Of a stretch of 64,000 bases of DNA, positions 42,689-54,699 are shown piece after piece. Position 1 is the stretch's first letter, and each line of letters begins with the position of its first letter. The position numbers and the translations under genes were made by a program. Source of the stretch: Trametopsis cervina (Eukaryota > Basidiomycota > Agaricomycetes > Polyporales > Irpicaceae); contig MU278372.1 in NCBI GenBank assembly GCA_022385755.1, positions 124,001 to 188,000 of the forward strand. The letters run 5' to 3'. The notes under the pieces were generated by a model. It searched no databases. It was not told where the DNA came from and saw only the letters and a list, made by a program, of their open reading frames with translations.

Positions 42689-45600
42689 TTAAATACGAAT
42701 GTCTACCAGAGAAACAGCAGAACGCTCAGAAGAACGAACTGGGAGTGTGAAAGAAGCAAATTCATCTACTTCAGGTGGCGGGGGTGGCGCCGGACTATCT
42801 GTAGCTTGGTCGTCGCCCGAAAACTCGTCCGTCAGCCCTGTCGAAGCGGGAGGTTCGACCTCTGCCTGAAGTTTCTCCTTGTCCGGAGTCGCCACTTGAC
42901 GCGAACTTCTGCGGGGCGGCGGAGAAAGTCCTTGTGGAATTATCTCTACTGGGGAGTCGCGTTGCGGAGTCAGAGGCGTGAGCGAGAGGAAATTAGGATC
43001 GTTCTGCAGCGTCGTGATCGGTTCGCCTATCGGGGCAGGTATCACAGGAGACTCGGGAATAGAAAGTGTGGTGAAGAATGGTTCCGGCGTGTCGATGGGC
43101 GGTCTAGGGGGAGCAGTCTGAGGAGGGGAGGTGGGTGGAGAGCTGAGGATGCGCAGGCGCTGTGTGATCGTCGATGCTGAACGAGTCGGTGAAGACGGAG
43201 CTGTTACCGGGGTGGCAGTTTCGGGAGGAGGCGGTAATGGAGTGCTAGGCGGCGGTAAGGGTGCTTTGCTACGGACGAGGCCCCCAAACGCAGTATCTGT
43301 AGGTGTGCCCTGGCTAGAAGTGCGGCGGTGCCCATTGGCAGGCGGGCGATATCCAGGTTCGTCGGGCCGCGGAGGTAGCTCAACAGAAGGCGGGAGGAAG
43401 GGGGAGGCAGACGATAAGCGTTTGTTGCCCCGTAGAATGAGAGACTCGCGGAACGTCTTCGTCGTGGGCGGCGAGAGCTGAGTCGTTGAAGACGAGGGCG
43501 TAGACCGTTCGCTTCCCTCTCCTGGCGTCGGAGGGAGCGCAGAGCTCGGAGCGGGACGCTGAGGCGGAGGCATCGAGACGCGCTGCGCGGATCGCGGTCG
43601 GCTGGACGGCAGGAGTGGCTTGTTGTTGATCATCGTCGGTGGAGAGTTCGTGCTCGACGTGCTCCAGCTCTGCGTTGAGTTGACTGAAGCGCGTTTTGAC
43701 GAGAACGGTCTTGGGACGTGCAGCTCCGAGACACGGCTGTGGCCAGACCCTAGGGACGAGGAGCGACTCAAGGAGCCGTTCTCGGACGCGTAAGGATGAT
43801 GGACAGACGGAACGGGTATGTCCTGGGAGAGCGGCGAAGACGGCGGAGACGATATAGATGGGTACGGCGGGCTCATTCGATGCGGCACGCTGCTGCGGCG
43901 CGACCATCTTCTGAACCTGGTCTCATCAGGAGACGAGGGTTGATCACCCGAACCATACGTCGACACCGAAGACCACGATGCGCGTGTTGTCCTACGATCC
44001 TTCGGTCTCTGTGGCACAGCCGTATTGGGCGTGTGAGGCGTCTCTGGTAATGGCGGGGTGAGCAGGTTTGAGTTCTTCACACCGAAGTTCACGCCCAAGC
44101 TCTCTGCGGTGCTGCTATTCGCGTGCGAGTAGCTGTACAGCGACGGCGTCAACTCCGAGGGGCCCGATACGGACACAGTGACGGTGTTCACGGTCCCGGC
44201 GCGTTTCCGAGGCGGCGGGGGCTGCAGAGCCACAGAGGTTATGCCTTCTGAGCTCACTCGGCCTGGTATGATATGTCTGTCCTCGACCTCCCGAGGCCGT
44301 CCCATGCCCAAACTACTGTTTTCCGTTCGTTGCGGCTGTATCGCCTGGCGCGCCTCCGCGTCATTCTCGTTCTCCCTCAACTGACGATCTGGGTCAGACA
44401 GGATCTTCCGCTCCAGCAAAAACGCATCGGGAGGGATGATAGGTGTACCCGCGCGCGGCGTCCCTGGCTGTGTGGGCGTCGTAGGCGACAGCGGTCTATC
44501 GGTGATGTAGCTGTTTGTGCGCATCATGCCCATTAAGCTCACCCCTGCATGTCCGAACGACTCCTCGGGGTGGGCGTCCTCCTCGCTCAGCGTCGATGCC
44601 GGTGAACTCAGAGACGCCGTCGAAGGCGATCTCGGTCGACCGCTTGAGATGGTGAACAGACTCTTGAGCGCTGTAGTGGCTCGAGGGATTGGACTACTCG
44701 ATCCGTTCGTGTGAGCGACGGAAGGGCTGCCGCCTGACTCGTAAGTCTGCACCGCCGTGCTCGTCGAGGAATACGCCGTTGCAGACTGTGAACGCGACAA
44801 GTGCACGGCCGAGGAGGTGTGATTGCTCTCGGTCGTGAATGTCGACTGCGTGGGACTTATCCCTCCATGGCTGCGATTCGCAGACCCACCATAAACCGAA
44901 CTCGGCGAGTCGAGCGGCACGGGAGAGACGGGAATGAGACTCTGCGCGCGCATAGACAGTATCACGTCCAGATCGCCCCTCGGTTCGAGGCCGTTCACCG
45001 AGCTCGGCGTACCAAGCCCAGCGCGTATAGACCTAAGCAAGTCATGATCTCAGTATTATGGCGCGCGTAGTTTTTGTCACCAGATCAGCACTTACCGTTG
45101 GCTGAGCACCGACCCCTTGATCGCTGTTATCCACGCCTGCGCCTCCTCCGGGGTGACCTGCACGATCCACATCGTTCTAGTCTCACTGGCACCGCCGCTC
45201 TCCGAATTCGGGGAAGTCACCACGCCGCCCTCATGCGAGTCGTCCGCGGATCCGACACTAGAGCTGGACGTCCGTGAACTGACACCAGTGCCCGGCGGTT
45301 GCGGATACACATACCCCTTCTTCCGTAGACAGCCCCCAACCTTAATAACGCCCTTCCTGCCTCCAACTTCACCCTCCGCCACATACACCACGCTCTCCTC
45401 GTTGATCTCTAGCCTCTCCACCTCCTTCTCCTCCGTACCCGACGTCTTGAAAAGATGCAGGAACGAGGGGGACGGTGTGGTGTCCTGTGCGTGTTGCGCA
45501 GCTGCATCGTGCCACGGCGAAGTAAAGACGGGCTTGCGGGTCGACGGCGAGGCTAGGGGGGAGGTGAATACCAGATAGCGGTTCTTCCACTGTCTTGATA

Positions 45601-47052
45601 GTGTAAACATTAGCAACGAAGGTGCGGGGTAGTAGCGCGGCATCGTGCCGGATAGTTGTGTGAAGGGTGAGAGCGCCGCCGGCGTGCTCGGGAAGGGAGG
45701 AATCTCGGCCGCTGGGCTTGGGATCTTATCCTGTGGGGGATTTATTTTCGATGTATTACTGGTGTTAACCCGTAGTGTAGGAGCCGTGGAAGTTGGCGGC
45801 GTGGAAAGGGACCGCGGTGTCGTGGAGCGCGAAGACGGGGAGCAGAGCGGTGGGAGTCCATTCTGCGAAGATAGTGATGAAGATAGAGATAGAGGGGTTG
45901 GAGACCAGCTGGTCTGAGAAAGAAGCGTATGCGGGGGAATATATGATCCAGATCTCGAGCGCGAGTGACCAAGTGGACCTGGCAACGATGGGATCGACGA
46001 GGCCGTGGGAGTCTTCGCGTCGTCGTTCCAGCCCTGCTGGTCGTCGTCCTCGTCTCCCTCGTCTCGACTTGCAACCCCGATATGGTCCATCGACCCCTGC
46101 CGTGTCCGCGAATTCGTGCTTGACGTATCCACGTCGCTCTCGTTGATACCCAGCGCTCTCGCCGCAGCATCTCTAAGACGCTCTCGTTCCGCCTCCTCCT
46201 CCTCTCTCCGTTTACTCGCCCGTATGGCACTCTCGCTGATCTCAATGACCTCGGTAAGCACGATGGGCCGCTGCGAGTTGGTATACGCCGAGTTCTTGGT
46301 GCTATTCTGCCGCCCGAGCCCGCCCATGTGTAATGATCGCATTGGCGTCTTGCGCGCAAATGATGAAAGAGCGTCCGATGCGGCCACGAGTATGCTCCCC
46401 CGCCTGCGCACCGGCGTCGCGGGCGAATGCGACATGTGGGTCGATGACACTGGCGAGGTTGGCGGCGAAAAAGAGCCAGAGTGGATGGTGTCCGAGTCTG
46501 CGGTTGCTGGTCGCATCGTGAGGTGCGACGGCCCTTTTGTAGGCGAAAGCGTTGTGGCGGAATGCGAATACGGCACGAACGACGCAGAGGGCGCGGGGTT
46601 TGCTGCAAACGGGTCTGCTGCAACTGCGAGTGGCGTGTGAGCTGGCTGAATACAGTCCGCTATGTTAGGCAGCGCAGAGATGACTGAGCCGAGTAGCGCA
46701 ATGCTGAGTTGCATGCCGACGGCTGTGTGCACCCCCGCACCGCCCGAGATGAAGTTGGCTTACCTGATACGCTGGAACGAGCTGCTCGTGCGGGCAATGT
46801 GGGGTCTCCCTCCGCCTGATCTCTGCCTTTTCCCTTTAGGTTACCGAGCTTTATGTTCAGTTTCTGCAGCGACGACGAGGGGGATTGTGGACCACTGCTT
46901 GTATGCGGTCGAGGGGGCAACGAGGACGTGCGAGAGCGCGACATAAAGTCGTTCAGGCGACTTGACCTCTTTGTGTGCGTAGCAACACCTGCCTCAGAGG
47001 GTGCTGTTTGCACCTCCAGCGGCCTATTCACGGATGTCGTACTGCTGCTCAT
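42689..47052 (-). CDS. Large disordered protein with a PH-like domain
   Basis: Three exons read 47052-46764, 46641-45096 and 45032-42689 (introns 122 and 63 bp), giving 1,392 residues. Most of it is Ser/Pro/Thr-rich and predicted disordered, with many SP/TP phosphorylation-type sites. A PH-like fold lies around residues 430-610: LSRQWKNRYLVFTSP, EINEESVVYVAEGEVGG, GVIKVGGCLRKKGYVYPQ, and MWIVQVTPEEAQAWITAIKG with a conserved-type C-terminal Trp helix. A charged helix (RASKRREEEEAERERLRDAA) sits at about 265-285. The intron 1 acceptor at 46642 was chosen because it keeps frame (SVS-AHTPLA). The protein is probably a membrane- or cortex-associated scaffold (inference from PH plus disorder). I recognise no named orthologue. 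High GC gives long reading frames on other strands, which are shadows. Confidence 0.85.
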
Positions 47053-48390
47053 TGGTGGAAGTTACGAGGGGTTGTAGAGCACATGCGGGGTCTGTGTGTG
47101 AAGAACAGGATGGGCGGTGGGTAGATATGAAAGGCGCATGCATCATGAGAAGACGTTGATGTTGATTCCCAAGAGATGGCCGTCAGCACCAGACGAGTGA
47201 TGTTAGCAGCAAGATGATCACTTACACGTCGCTGCTCGCTGGGAGCTTCACACTGTACGCGTTGCCCGGCTGCAGGCCGTCGTCGTCGTCGGGTGAGCTG
47301 GGTGAGTTGGGAGTGGGTGTGCGCGATTTCCGTATTAGGAAATCGCTAAATGAAAGGGACAGGCACAGGCGCCGGATCAGCTTACATAGCAATGATTACC
47401 TTAGCTGGGATCTGAATGTCACTTCCGTTGCTGATGGGGTGAGATCTACGCTGATGCTGGCTCTCGAACGGCATAAAAACATGAACACAGTGTGGCCATA
47501 GTGTTAAGAAGGGTCTCTCATTTTCCGATTGACGCAAAGACGGCTGTGGAGGGACGGGTTGCCCATACCATACGTGACACCAAGCCGAGGTCGAACATAC
47601 CACAATCGACGTGACTGATGTGACCATTTTTACTACCTCACCTCGCGATCTGCTCTCTGCTGCCTGCTGTCCTCAACAAAAAAATCTCATCTATTCAATC
47701 TTCACAGAGAAGATGCCAACGTATCGACGTTTAATTCACATGATACACATAGGAACTGACGCTGCAACCACGGATTTATGAAAACATTGCATCCCCAGCC
47801 TAGTTTTTGAGCGGCTGCAATCACGATTCAGCGCTGTTCTCGTCCTCCCTGGCTGTGCCCGTTTGATGGGGGGACGACAGCTTTCCTGGCAGACTGCCGC
47901 CACGAAGGTGCCGGTCAAATACAGCAGAGGCAGATGTGAGATGGGTGAGTAATGTTTGATCTGCTGCGCCTGTCCACGTTACAGTATCTGATGTGCACAG
48001 TCTCGGCATTGACATATGTCGTCTCCATTCTAGAATGATGTTTTTAAGCTTTGAAGGTGCGGGAAGTGTGCGGGACCGAGGGCCACCAAAAGCGTTGCCA
48101 CGAATCAACATGCTATTGGTTGCCTACTTCCTGTCGACACAGCGGACGACTGAGTGGGACGCTTGACACCTTAAAAGCACGAGCAGAGAGAAGTATGCGC
48201 AAGGAGACTACAAGGAGAGACCCGCATGAGGCAACGCTATTGTGAGTAGAAAGAGAATTGGAGCGCGAGTATTTAGACTCGATAACGGTATTGTTCTTGT
48301 CTGTATGAGCATCAGCACTTCAGGAATCACATACTACACCAAAGTTACTATCTTGCATCCCCGTACTTCAAAGTTACACCCCGTTGCTCT
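47053..48390. other. Intergenic, upstream of the PH-domain gene
   Basis: About 1.3 kb with several short open frames but none with a family pattern. A minus-strand frame of 96 codons (48111-47821) is the longest with an ATG, and it has no support. Part of the stretch may be a long or spliced 5' leader of the PH-domain gene. Confidence 0.45.
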
Positions 48391-48397
48391 TATATAA
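48391..48397 (+). promoter_or_regulatory. TATA-box-like element
   Basis: TATATAA lies 30-36 bases upstream of the ATG at 48427, one of the few clear TATA elements in the window. Its spacing suggests a transcription start close to that ATG and supports a gene there, or a transcript reaching into the phosphatase gene downstream. Confidence 0.5.
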
Positions 48398-48426
48398 CCC
48401 CTATTACCGGCTCCGCAATACTCGCC

Positions 48427-48791
48427 ATGTGTGATCAGCCTCTCCAGGAACCCCTGCGACGCTTATCTTCACCGTGCAGGTACGGCATCACGGCTCGTCC
48501 CCTCCCCGTCACTGACCTCACACATTAATCTGCAGATGCTTCCGCATATTCACCTCCGAGGGGCAGTACAGCGGCAAGACGCGCCTTCAAATTCCTGCAG
48601 CTCGGCAGCCTGCAACACTTGCAGAATCGTTGACCAGCCCTCACCCGAGCAGTCGTATCGCCCTCCGTGAAACACACGTGCGTCGCTGCGAACGTCGATA
48701 CCAAGAGTACACCGCAGCTCCGTCTGCGGCAGCCGCCTCCACGGTCGCTGCTAGGACACATTATCCCGCGCGTACGCCGACGGTCAGGTGA
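48427..48791 (+). CDS. Candidate small gene of unknown function
   Basis: ATG 48427 opens exon 1 (48427-48479). A 56-bp intron (48480-48535; GTACGG...CTGCAG, with a CTGAC branch-like site) leads to exon 2 (48536-48791), for 102 residues. Exon 2 stays open in a single frame with coding-like GC-rich third positions (CFRIFTSEGQYSGKTRLQIP, SSRIALRETHVRRCERRY) and ends in an Ala/Arg/Thr-rich tail. A donor-like GTGAAC overlaps the stop, so the protein could continue into a further exon. No family is recognised and there is no signal peptide. Support comes from the upstream TATA element and clean splice signals. It may instead be part of the phosphatase transcript leader. Confidence 0.35.
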
Positions 48792-48997
48792 ACGTGTCCC
48801 CTACCACCGTTGGTATTGGCCGTTCGTCAGTATGGGTAAAGAATTCGCCCTGGGATGTGAGTTACTTCTTCGTGTGTGCCTTGATGCAATGCCGTTACGC
48901 TGCAATATATAATGTGGTACACATCAGTGCAGCGACCGCAGGGCTCTCACTCGTGAAAACCTCATCCGCTCACACGCCGCCTGTGAACTTGCCAGCC

Positions 48998-50879
48998 ATG
49001 TTGAGTGCAACTTGGATCTTTCTCGCCGCGTTGCTTGTGCCCTGCACGTCGGCCTCCGCCGTGAGGCCGTCTTTCAACCCGTTGCACCACTCCGGGCCCG
49101 CATCTCCCTACTTCGATGCGCCCGAGCTGTTCGGCATCTCCCCCGACCTGCCTGCAGGATGTGTGGTGGACAAGGCGTCGTACATCATGCGACACGGCGC
49201 GTGAGTGATTATGTTTCTATCTGTTCCCACAGGATCTGCCATCATTGTGATCGTCGCCGTGAGTATGTATGAACTGAAACTTCTTCTATCTATCTTCACA
49301 GTCGCTTCCCTGAGCCTGGATCGTTCAACGGCTGGGTGAATCTTTACAGCAAGCTGCAGAACGCGTCGTACACCGCCTCGGGAGACCTTACGTTCCTCCC
49401 GTCATGGGTGCCCCCCGTCGACGACGCCCCGCATGAGCCGCTGTTCCTCACGTCGCACGGCGCGACCGAGGCGTTCACACTCGGAAGCCAACTCCGCGGC
49501 CGCTACCAGATGACCAAGGGTGGCGACAACTTCACTGTCTGGTACGTCTCTAACCACACATTTCCTTCTGCTTTCTGTCCACGTGATCTGACGCGTGCAT
49601 CGTCTCTGCAGGTCCGCCGGCCAGCAGCGCGTCGTCGACACCGCGACGTACTTCCTGCGCGGATACCTCAGCCAGGGCAACTACCGGAACGCGAGCGATG
49701 CGAACCGCGGGACCGTGCTCTTCATGCCGGACTCGGTCGCCTCGACCGGCGCAGACTCGCTCACCGCGTCCGCGGCATGCCCCGCGTACAGCGGCAACGA
49801 CGGCTCGAACAAGGCGACCGCGTTCCGCGCGACGTTCCAGCCTGCCGTCGCAAAGCGCCTCAACACGATGTTGAAGGGATTGACGCTGAACGCAACGGAC
49901 GTCGGCGTCATGCAGGACTTGTGTGGGTTCAGCTTTGTTATCAATGGAGACAAGAGGTTCTGCAACATCTTCACCGGTATGTTCCGGATGCTCTCTGTGT
50001 CTGCTAGACAGTTGCTGATGGATCTTGGATGAATAGAGCAGGAGTGGCAGGATTATGAGTACGCTCATGACTTGAACTACTATTACGGGTACGTGTCGAC
50101 TGTGTAATTGGGTTCCATGATACTGATGCATATCTTGATAGTTCTGGACCTGGAAACCCTCTTGCGGGTACCACGGCGTTCCCGTGGTTGGCGGCCATGA
50201 CGGAGCTGTTCACTTCCACCAACACCAGCACCGAGGGCTTCGTTCCCCCTTCACTAATTATCAGCGCTACGGTAAGTCTCCGCGTCCATATTTTGGCATG
50301 AATTGTAAACCGACGCGGTTGTGTCTAGCACGATAACGACATTCCTCCCGTGGCAGCTGCGCTCGGAATCTTGAACTCGTCGACCAGCCACGGCGTGTTC
50401 CCGCTCTCGCCCACGCGCCCCGACCCGCGCCGCACCTTCTTTGCCTCCAACATCGTCAACTTCCTCGGCCACATTGCCATCGAGCGACTCTCTTGCGAGG
50501 CGCCTGCCGGACACTCTGTCCAGCACGTCGCGAACAAACTCACCGCTGTCCCTGGAACTGGAGCCAGCGCGAAGAAATACATCCGTGTTCTGGTGAGAAC
50601 CGCTTCCTCCTCGTCACAGCACCGCATAAGCTCACTTCCCCGCGTCCTTAGGTGAACAACGCCGTCGTGCCGCTGCCGACGTGCCAAAATGGTCCGGGCA
50701 AGTCGTGCGGGCTGGCAGACTTTGCGACGTACGTGCAGAAGCGCGGCGAGGTGCTGGGAGACTTTGACAAGCGGTGCAACGTGAGCACCACGACGAGCGT
50801 GCCCGACACCGTCGACTTCTACACGAACCCCACGAGCGTGGCCGCGGCCGTCTCGCGTCTTGACCTTCCTGTGCTCTAG
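48998..50879 (+). CDS. Secreted histidine acid phosphatase, phytase-like
   Basis: Histidine-phosphatase (branch 2) enzyme that hydrolyses phosphomonoesters such as phytate outside the cell. The signal peptide (MLSATWIFLAALLVPCTSASA) suggests secretion. The catalytic RHGARFPEPGSF motif is split by intron 1 (exon 1 ends at 49200 in GC of the Ala codon). Further landmarks are LFLTSHGATEAFTLGSQLRG, SAGQQRVVDTATYFLRGYL, QDLCGFSFVINGDKRFCNIF, YAHDLNYYYGSGPGNPLAG and the proton-donor motif HDNDIPPVAAALGI. Paired Cys occur in the tail (LPTCQNGPGKSCGLADF). Several NxT/NxS sites fit glycosylation. Six or so introns are present and the stop is TAG at 50877. GC-rich coding contrasts with the AT-rich flanks. 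Catalytic residues are intact. Whether phytate is the true substrate cannot be read from the sequence. Confidence 0.92.
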
Positions 50880-52531
50880 CACTCATGCTGTCCTGTACCG
50901 ACTGGCGAAACAAAAATGATCACGAGAACGCCGTAATGTTTGTGGCAGTAATGGTGTAACATAGCTCAGAAAATGTTGCAACTCAACGTAAAGACTCTCT
51001 CTTGCAGAAACCACACGTCAACCATCCTGCACCAAGCTGCTCATGTTCTACTAACACATACCTGATTGAAATACCGTAGGTTGGTTTACCTAGCAGAACA
51101 TAAGATCAGGTTGCGAGGCGAGTGATCTCTTCTAGCCTCGAAAGGCAGAGCAGCCAAGGTGCCAAGCATGGGGGGCCTTATAGCTATCTGAGACAGACAT
51201 GCATAGGGCAAATTTGTAGACAGGGCAGAGTATGCATGCGTCGCGACCAAGCTGGACATCTGTTTCTTTGCTTGGAGATGTGTCAGCTTACGACCGCTGT
51301 TGAACAGCTGTGAAATATGCAAGTTGTGTGTATTTCTTCAACATTGAGTTGCGTTCTTAGTGCGTTGGGTGGTTGTGGCTGAATCATACAATCATCCTTT
51401 ACTAATGTCAGTTCCTCTCCAGTGTTTGAGGGGATGTGAATTGACTTGAGCATAGTTGCACTTTGTTGTCTTCAAAATCGCTAAAATGTGTTGTACTCTG
51501 CAGCATTGAGGCAGCGTGCGAAATTCCCAGACCTAAGTTACATTATTGCAGAAGAATCTCTCATAACCCATACCTCCAAAATATTCGTCCCCCCATCGTC
51601 TGTACGGATTCAGACCGCGGAGCACCTCGAAAAAGTAGCAATAAGCCCAAACTATTGTTTGGGTTAAGCCACGCCTTGCGAGGGGGGAAACGTAGGTGTG
51701 GGTTACGAGAGATTCTACTGTACCGCCATACCATACACTCACGCCGTCCGCAGCCGACTGGCGGAACAAATATAATAATGAGAACGCCGTGATATTTTGC
51801 ACACGGACGCCGATATAGTGAGTTAGTAATACGAGAAGCTGTGCGTCGATGCAGGTATGTCGCGCTAGATGGTCTTCCCCATCTTCTAGAGGTGTTCCCG
51901 AATTGCAGGAAGATGAGCAGTGTGCCGTGGGTGCTTCTGATATACAGCGGCCTTTCAGATAAGCATCGGAGGTTGATTGACAGTGAGCAGCAGACTCGGT
52001 GGCAATTTCCAACGGTACGTTATTAAATCATTTGCCACTTGAATGAACTTGTATCGAGATATATGTTGAGCACTTGGTGGTTTTCTTACAGATTGAAGTG
52101 AAGGAGTTGTGTGCTGTATATCTTGAACAAGGCGGCTCCGTGCACGCCGTCATCGACTTTGTCCGTCGAAAACTCTCCACCTCCTCAAAGGTCTTCACAT
52201 GTCTTCGCGAAGCCGTTTGGCGCGGCATCGGCGACCCTGCCTTCCCAATCGGGATACTTCAGTGCCGAAGTGGGCAGGTGCCGTCGTTCTTGCTCTTCAT
52301 TAAGCCTTCCAGAAGCGCACGCCTAACCTCTTTGCGTGTCTGTCCTCTCCCGATTAACTCGCCGGTTCTTTATCCCAAGCCACCTATAAAGTGCCACAGT
52401 TATATTGTGCGCATCGTCCCTCTCCTCTTTCCCTTTTCCCTCCTCGGTCCCCTGCGACGCGACGCTTTCTCTTCATTTCTTGCCTCGCGAAGGTTCAATC
52501 TAACACCGGGAGAGCGGGATCAAGAGTTACG
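50880..52531. other. Intergenic with a relic of the phosphatase 3' flank
   Basis: 1.65 kb without a supported gene. It contains a second, diverged copy of the sequence just after the phosphatase stop. A CTATAAAG element near 52384 is a plausible TATA box for the downstream DUF6534 gene. Open frames at 51533-52012 (-) and 52074-52595 (+) show no family pattern. Confidence 0.55.
51736..51797 (+). repeat. 62-bp diverged repeat of the phosphatase 3' flank
   Basis: Positions 51736-51797 align without gaps to 50880-50941, the bases starting at the phosphatase stop codon. By eye about 49 of 62 bases match, with a shared core GACTGGCG(A/G)AACAAA and GAGAACGCCGT. Same orientation. It looks like the remnant of a duplicated or rearranged gene end. 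Confidence 0.6.
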
Positions 52532-54390
52532 ATGGGCTCACCAGCCACTGTCACGTACGTCGATAGCACTGTCGAAGTCAATCATTTTGACCTGATTGAG
52601 ATATCGCAGGTATGGGCCTATTTTCATAGGCGTCATTCTGAACATCATGCTCTACGGAATCATGATCACCCAGATGTTTCTTTACTTTACGGTATACAAA
52701 CGGTGAGCAGATACTCGCAATACCAGCATCTAGTAAAAATGTACTCACCTCAAATAGGGATAAGAAGTGGATGAAGATCTTCGTGCGTGCTCCATCCTCC
52801 ACCTTAGCGATGACTAACGAAGTAATCCTCACAGGTCATGATTCTCTTCCTCTGCGACACACTGAACAGCGCCTTCGACGTCGCCTTTGTCTATATCCCG
52901 CTCGTGACGAAATATGGTGCGTCGATCCCAGTTGTAATTTCGAGACATAGTCCTGAGAGCATTCAGGTGATGTGCAGGCTTTAAGTTATGCCACATGGAG
53001 TAAGTCACTTATTTTGTTTTGTCCGTGCGACCTACTAATGTAGCTTCAGTATTCTCGACGGGTAGGTCCATAGTCTTCGCGAAGGACAAGTTACCGTTTA
53101 TTCATGCATGTTTCTAGACCCAGTCATGACTGTAAGCCTTCATTCTAGATTCGGAGTAAACCAAAATAACGACGTGATGCTTACCTATGTAGTCGATAAT
53201 CGCTCTTATGGTTCAAATGTTCTTCGCTTGGAGAGTCAAAGTGCTCACCAACAACTGGTTCATCGTCAGCGCCATCATGGTTTGCTCGGTTGCGCAGTGG
53301 TGTACGTACTTTCGTCCACTTATCCACAGAAATGTCTGATAGTCATAACGCTAGGCGGTGGCCTTGGGACATCGATTGCTTGTGGCATGTGAGTCTCTCT
53401 TGCTCACCATTATTTGTACAATTTCTCATACATTGGGTTTTCAGAGTGCCCGAGTTCGTTCACTTCCAGAAGTTCGAAGTTATTGTTATCATATGGCTTG
53501 CGTTCTCGGCCACGGCGGACACCATCATAACATGTGCACTGGTGTGGCATTTGGTACGTTTCGAAGATGCTCATGCGACGAAATAACTGAGCTGACGAGG
53601 GTGATACCATTAGCGAAAACATAAAACAGGCTTCTCTAGCACAGATGACGTGGTGAACAAGATCATTCGACGTACGTGATTGTGCCTCCACATATCATGG
53701 ATACTCATTAATCTTCTCTGCATTAGTGACTGTGCAGACCGGCATGATTACGGCTGTTTGCGCCATTATCGATCTGATTGCGTTTGTGTCCAGCGTGAGT
53801 CCCACACTAGACGAAGTAGAACGAGAAGAGCTCACCACGCTTTACCACCAGCCATCCGGTATTCACCTTGTGTTCAATATCCCACTCGCGAAACTGTACA
53901 CAAATTCGCTCATGTCCAGTTTGAATTCGCGAGCGGGCTGGAAGTATGGGAACACCGTCGGGAAAGCCCTCAATATGGGCGATACCGAAGTCCAGCATAG
54001 TGGGGGGTCGAATGAGAGCCGAGCTGCTGGTCAAGCGTTCGGTTCACACCTGAGGGTAAGCTCGCCCCGTTTATACACCTCGAGCCTGCGCACCCCGTCC
54101 AACGACTGTCTGCCGTCCGCGAGTGACTCTCCCGCCCGAAATCGACACAAGAATTCGTTCAGCGGGAGGAGTCTATCGATGCGATGGTGACAGGTTGGTT
54201 TGAGGTGGCAGCATTAGGTTCCTGGATCTCACACGTCTTTGTGCAGCCTGTCCAACAGGTGTTCATCGACGTGGAGTCGCATGAACTGAAGGAGCGTGCA
54301 GACGAGCAACACACCGTACACAAGGTCGTCCATTCTGTGCCGTCGGACCTCAGCGTCAACGAATTCCCAGCAGAGAAACGGGCAAGATAA
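52532..54390 (+). CDS. DUF6534 multi-membrane protein
   Basis: Basidiomycete seven-helix-type membrane protein. Exon 1 is only 23 nt (MGSPATVT; 52532-52554). The next exon starts at 52610 with YGPIFIGVILNIMLYGIMIT, the conserved first helix. Further helices are MILFLCDTLNSAFDVAFVYI, MVQMFFAWRVKVL, WFIVSAIMVCSVAQW and FEVIVIIWLAFSATADTIIT. The family core follows (KTGFSSTDDVVNKIIRLTVQ, TGMITAVCAIIDLIAFVSS) and the hallmark AKLYTNSLMSSLNSR. The C-terminal tail is cytosolic-like and acidic, spliced over a longer last intron (about 54055-54260) to VFIDVESHELKERADEQHT. About eight introns are present. These domains have no established function; the topology recalls fungal receptors or sensors (inference only). 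It sits next to two DUF6533 genes. Confidence 0.85.
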
Positions 54391-54699
54391 TATGCGGCGT
54401 GGGGCACACTGTGCGATGGGGATGACTGGCCGCTCCGGCGGGATAAACTGCATGTTGACGCAGGCTTGCTGCAATGTTTTGTGTTGTGCGCTGTCGCTCT
54501 AGATTTTTGCTGTTCATTAGATTTCTGTCGAATATGTTTTTGTTGCAATGCGATATCCGCGACCTGCCTGCCTGTGACATCATGCTGCCATCCGGCATGT
54601 CAGAGACGATAATTTTGGTTCTTCCTGCAACTCGGTACCTTGTTGAACAGGTATAGCACAACGCTGGAAAATGGTCGAATATTATCACATTGCAATGCA
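54391..54699. other. Intergenic, convergent 3' flanks
   Basis: 309 bp between the DUF6534 stop (rightward) and the DUF6533 stop (leftward). It is AT-rich and contains no gene. Confidence 0.6.

Noticed and set aside
45742..46640. Long open frames on both strands inside the PH-domain gene
   Set aside because: GC-rich, Ser/Pro/Arg-coding DNA produces such frames by composition. The chosen frame alone gives a PH-like domain and consistent exons.
47821..48111. Minus-strand 96-codon frame in the spacer after the PH-domain gene
   Set aside because: It has an ATG but no recognisable pattern, promoter sign or exon partner.
51533..52012. Minus-strand 159-codon frame in the phosphatase/DUF6534 spacer
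   Set aside because: It overlaps the 62-bp relic of noncoding phosphatase flank and shows no domain, good start context or exon partners.
52074..52595. Plus-strand 173-codon frame ahead of the DUF6534 gene
   Set aside because: It runs through the putative promoter (CTATAAAG) and the first DUF6534 intron in another frame. No protein pattern is visible.
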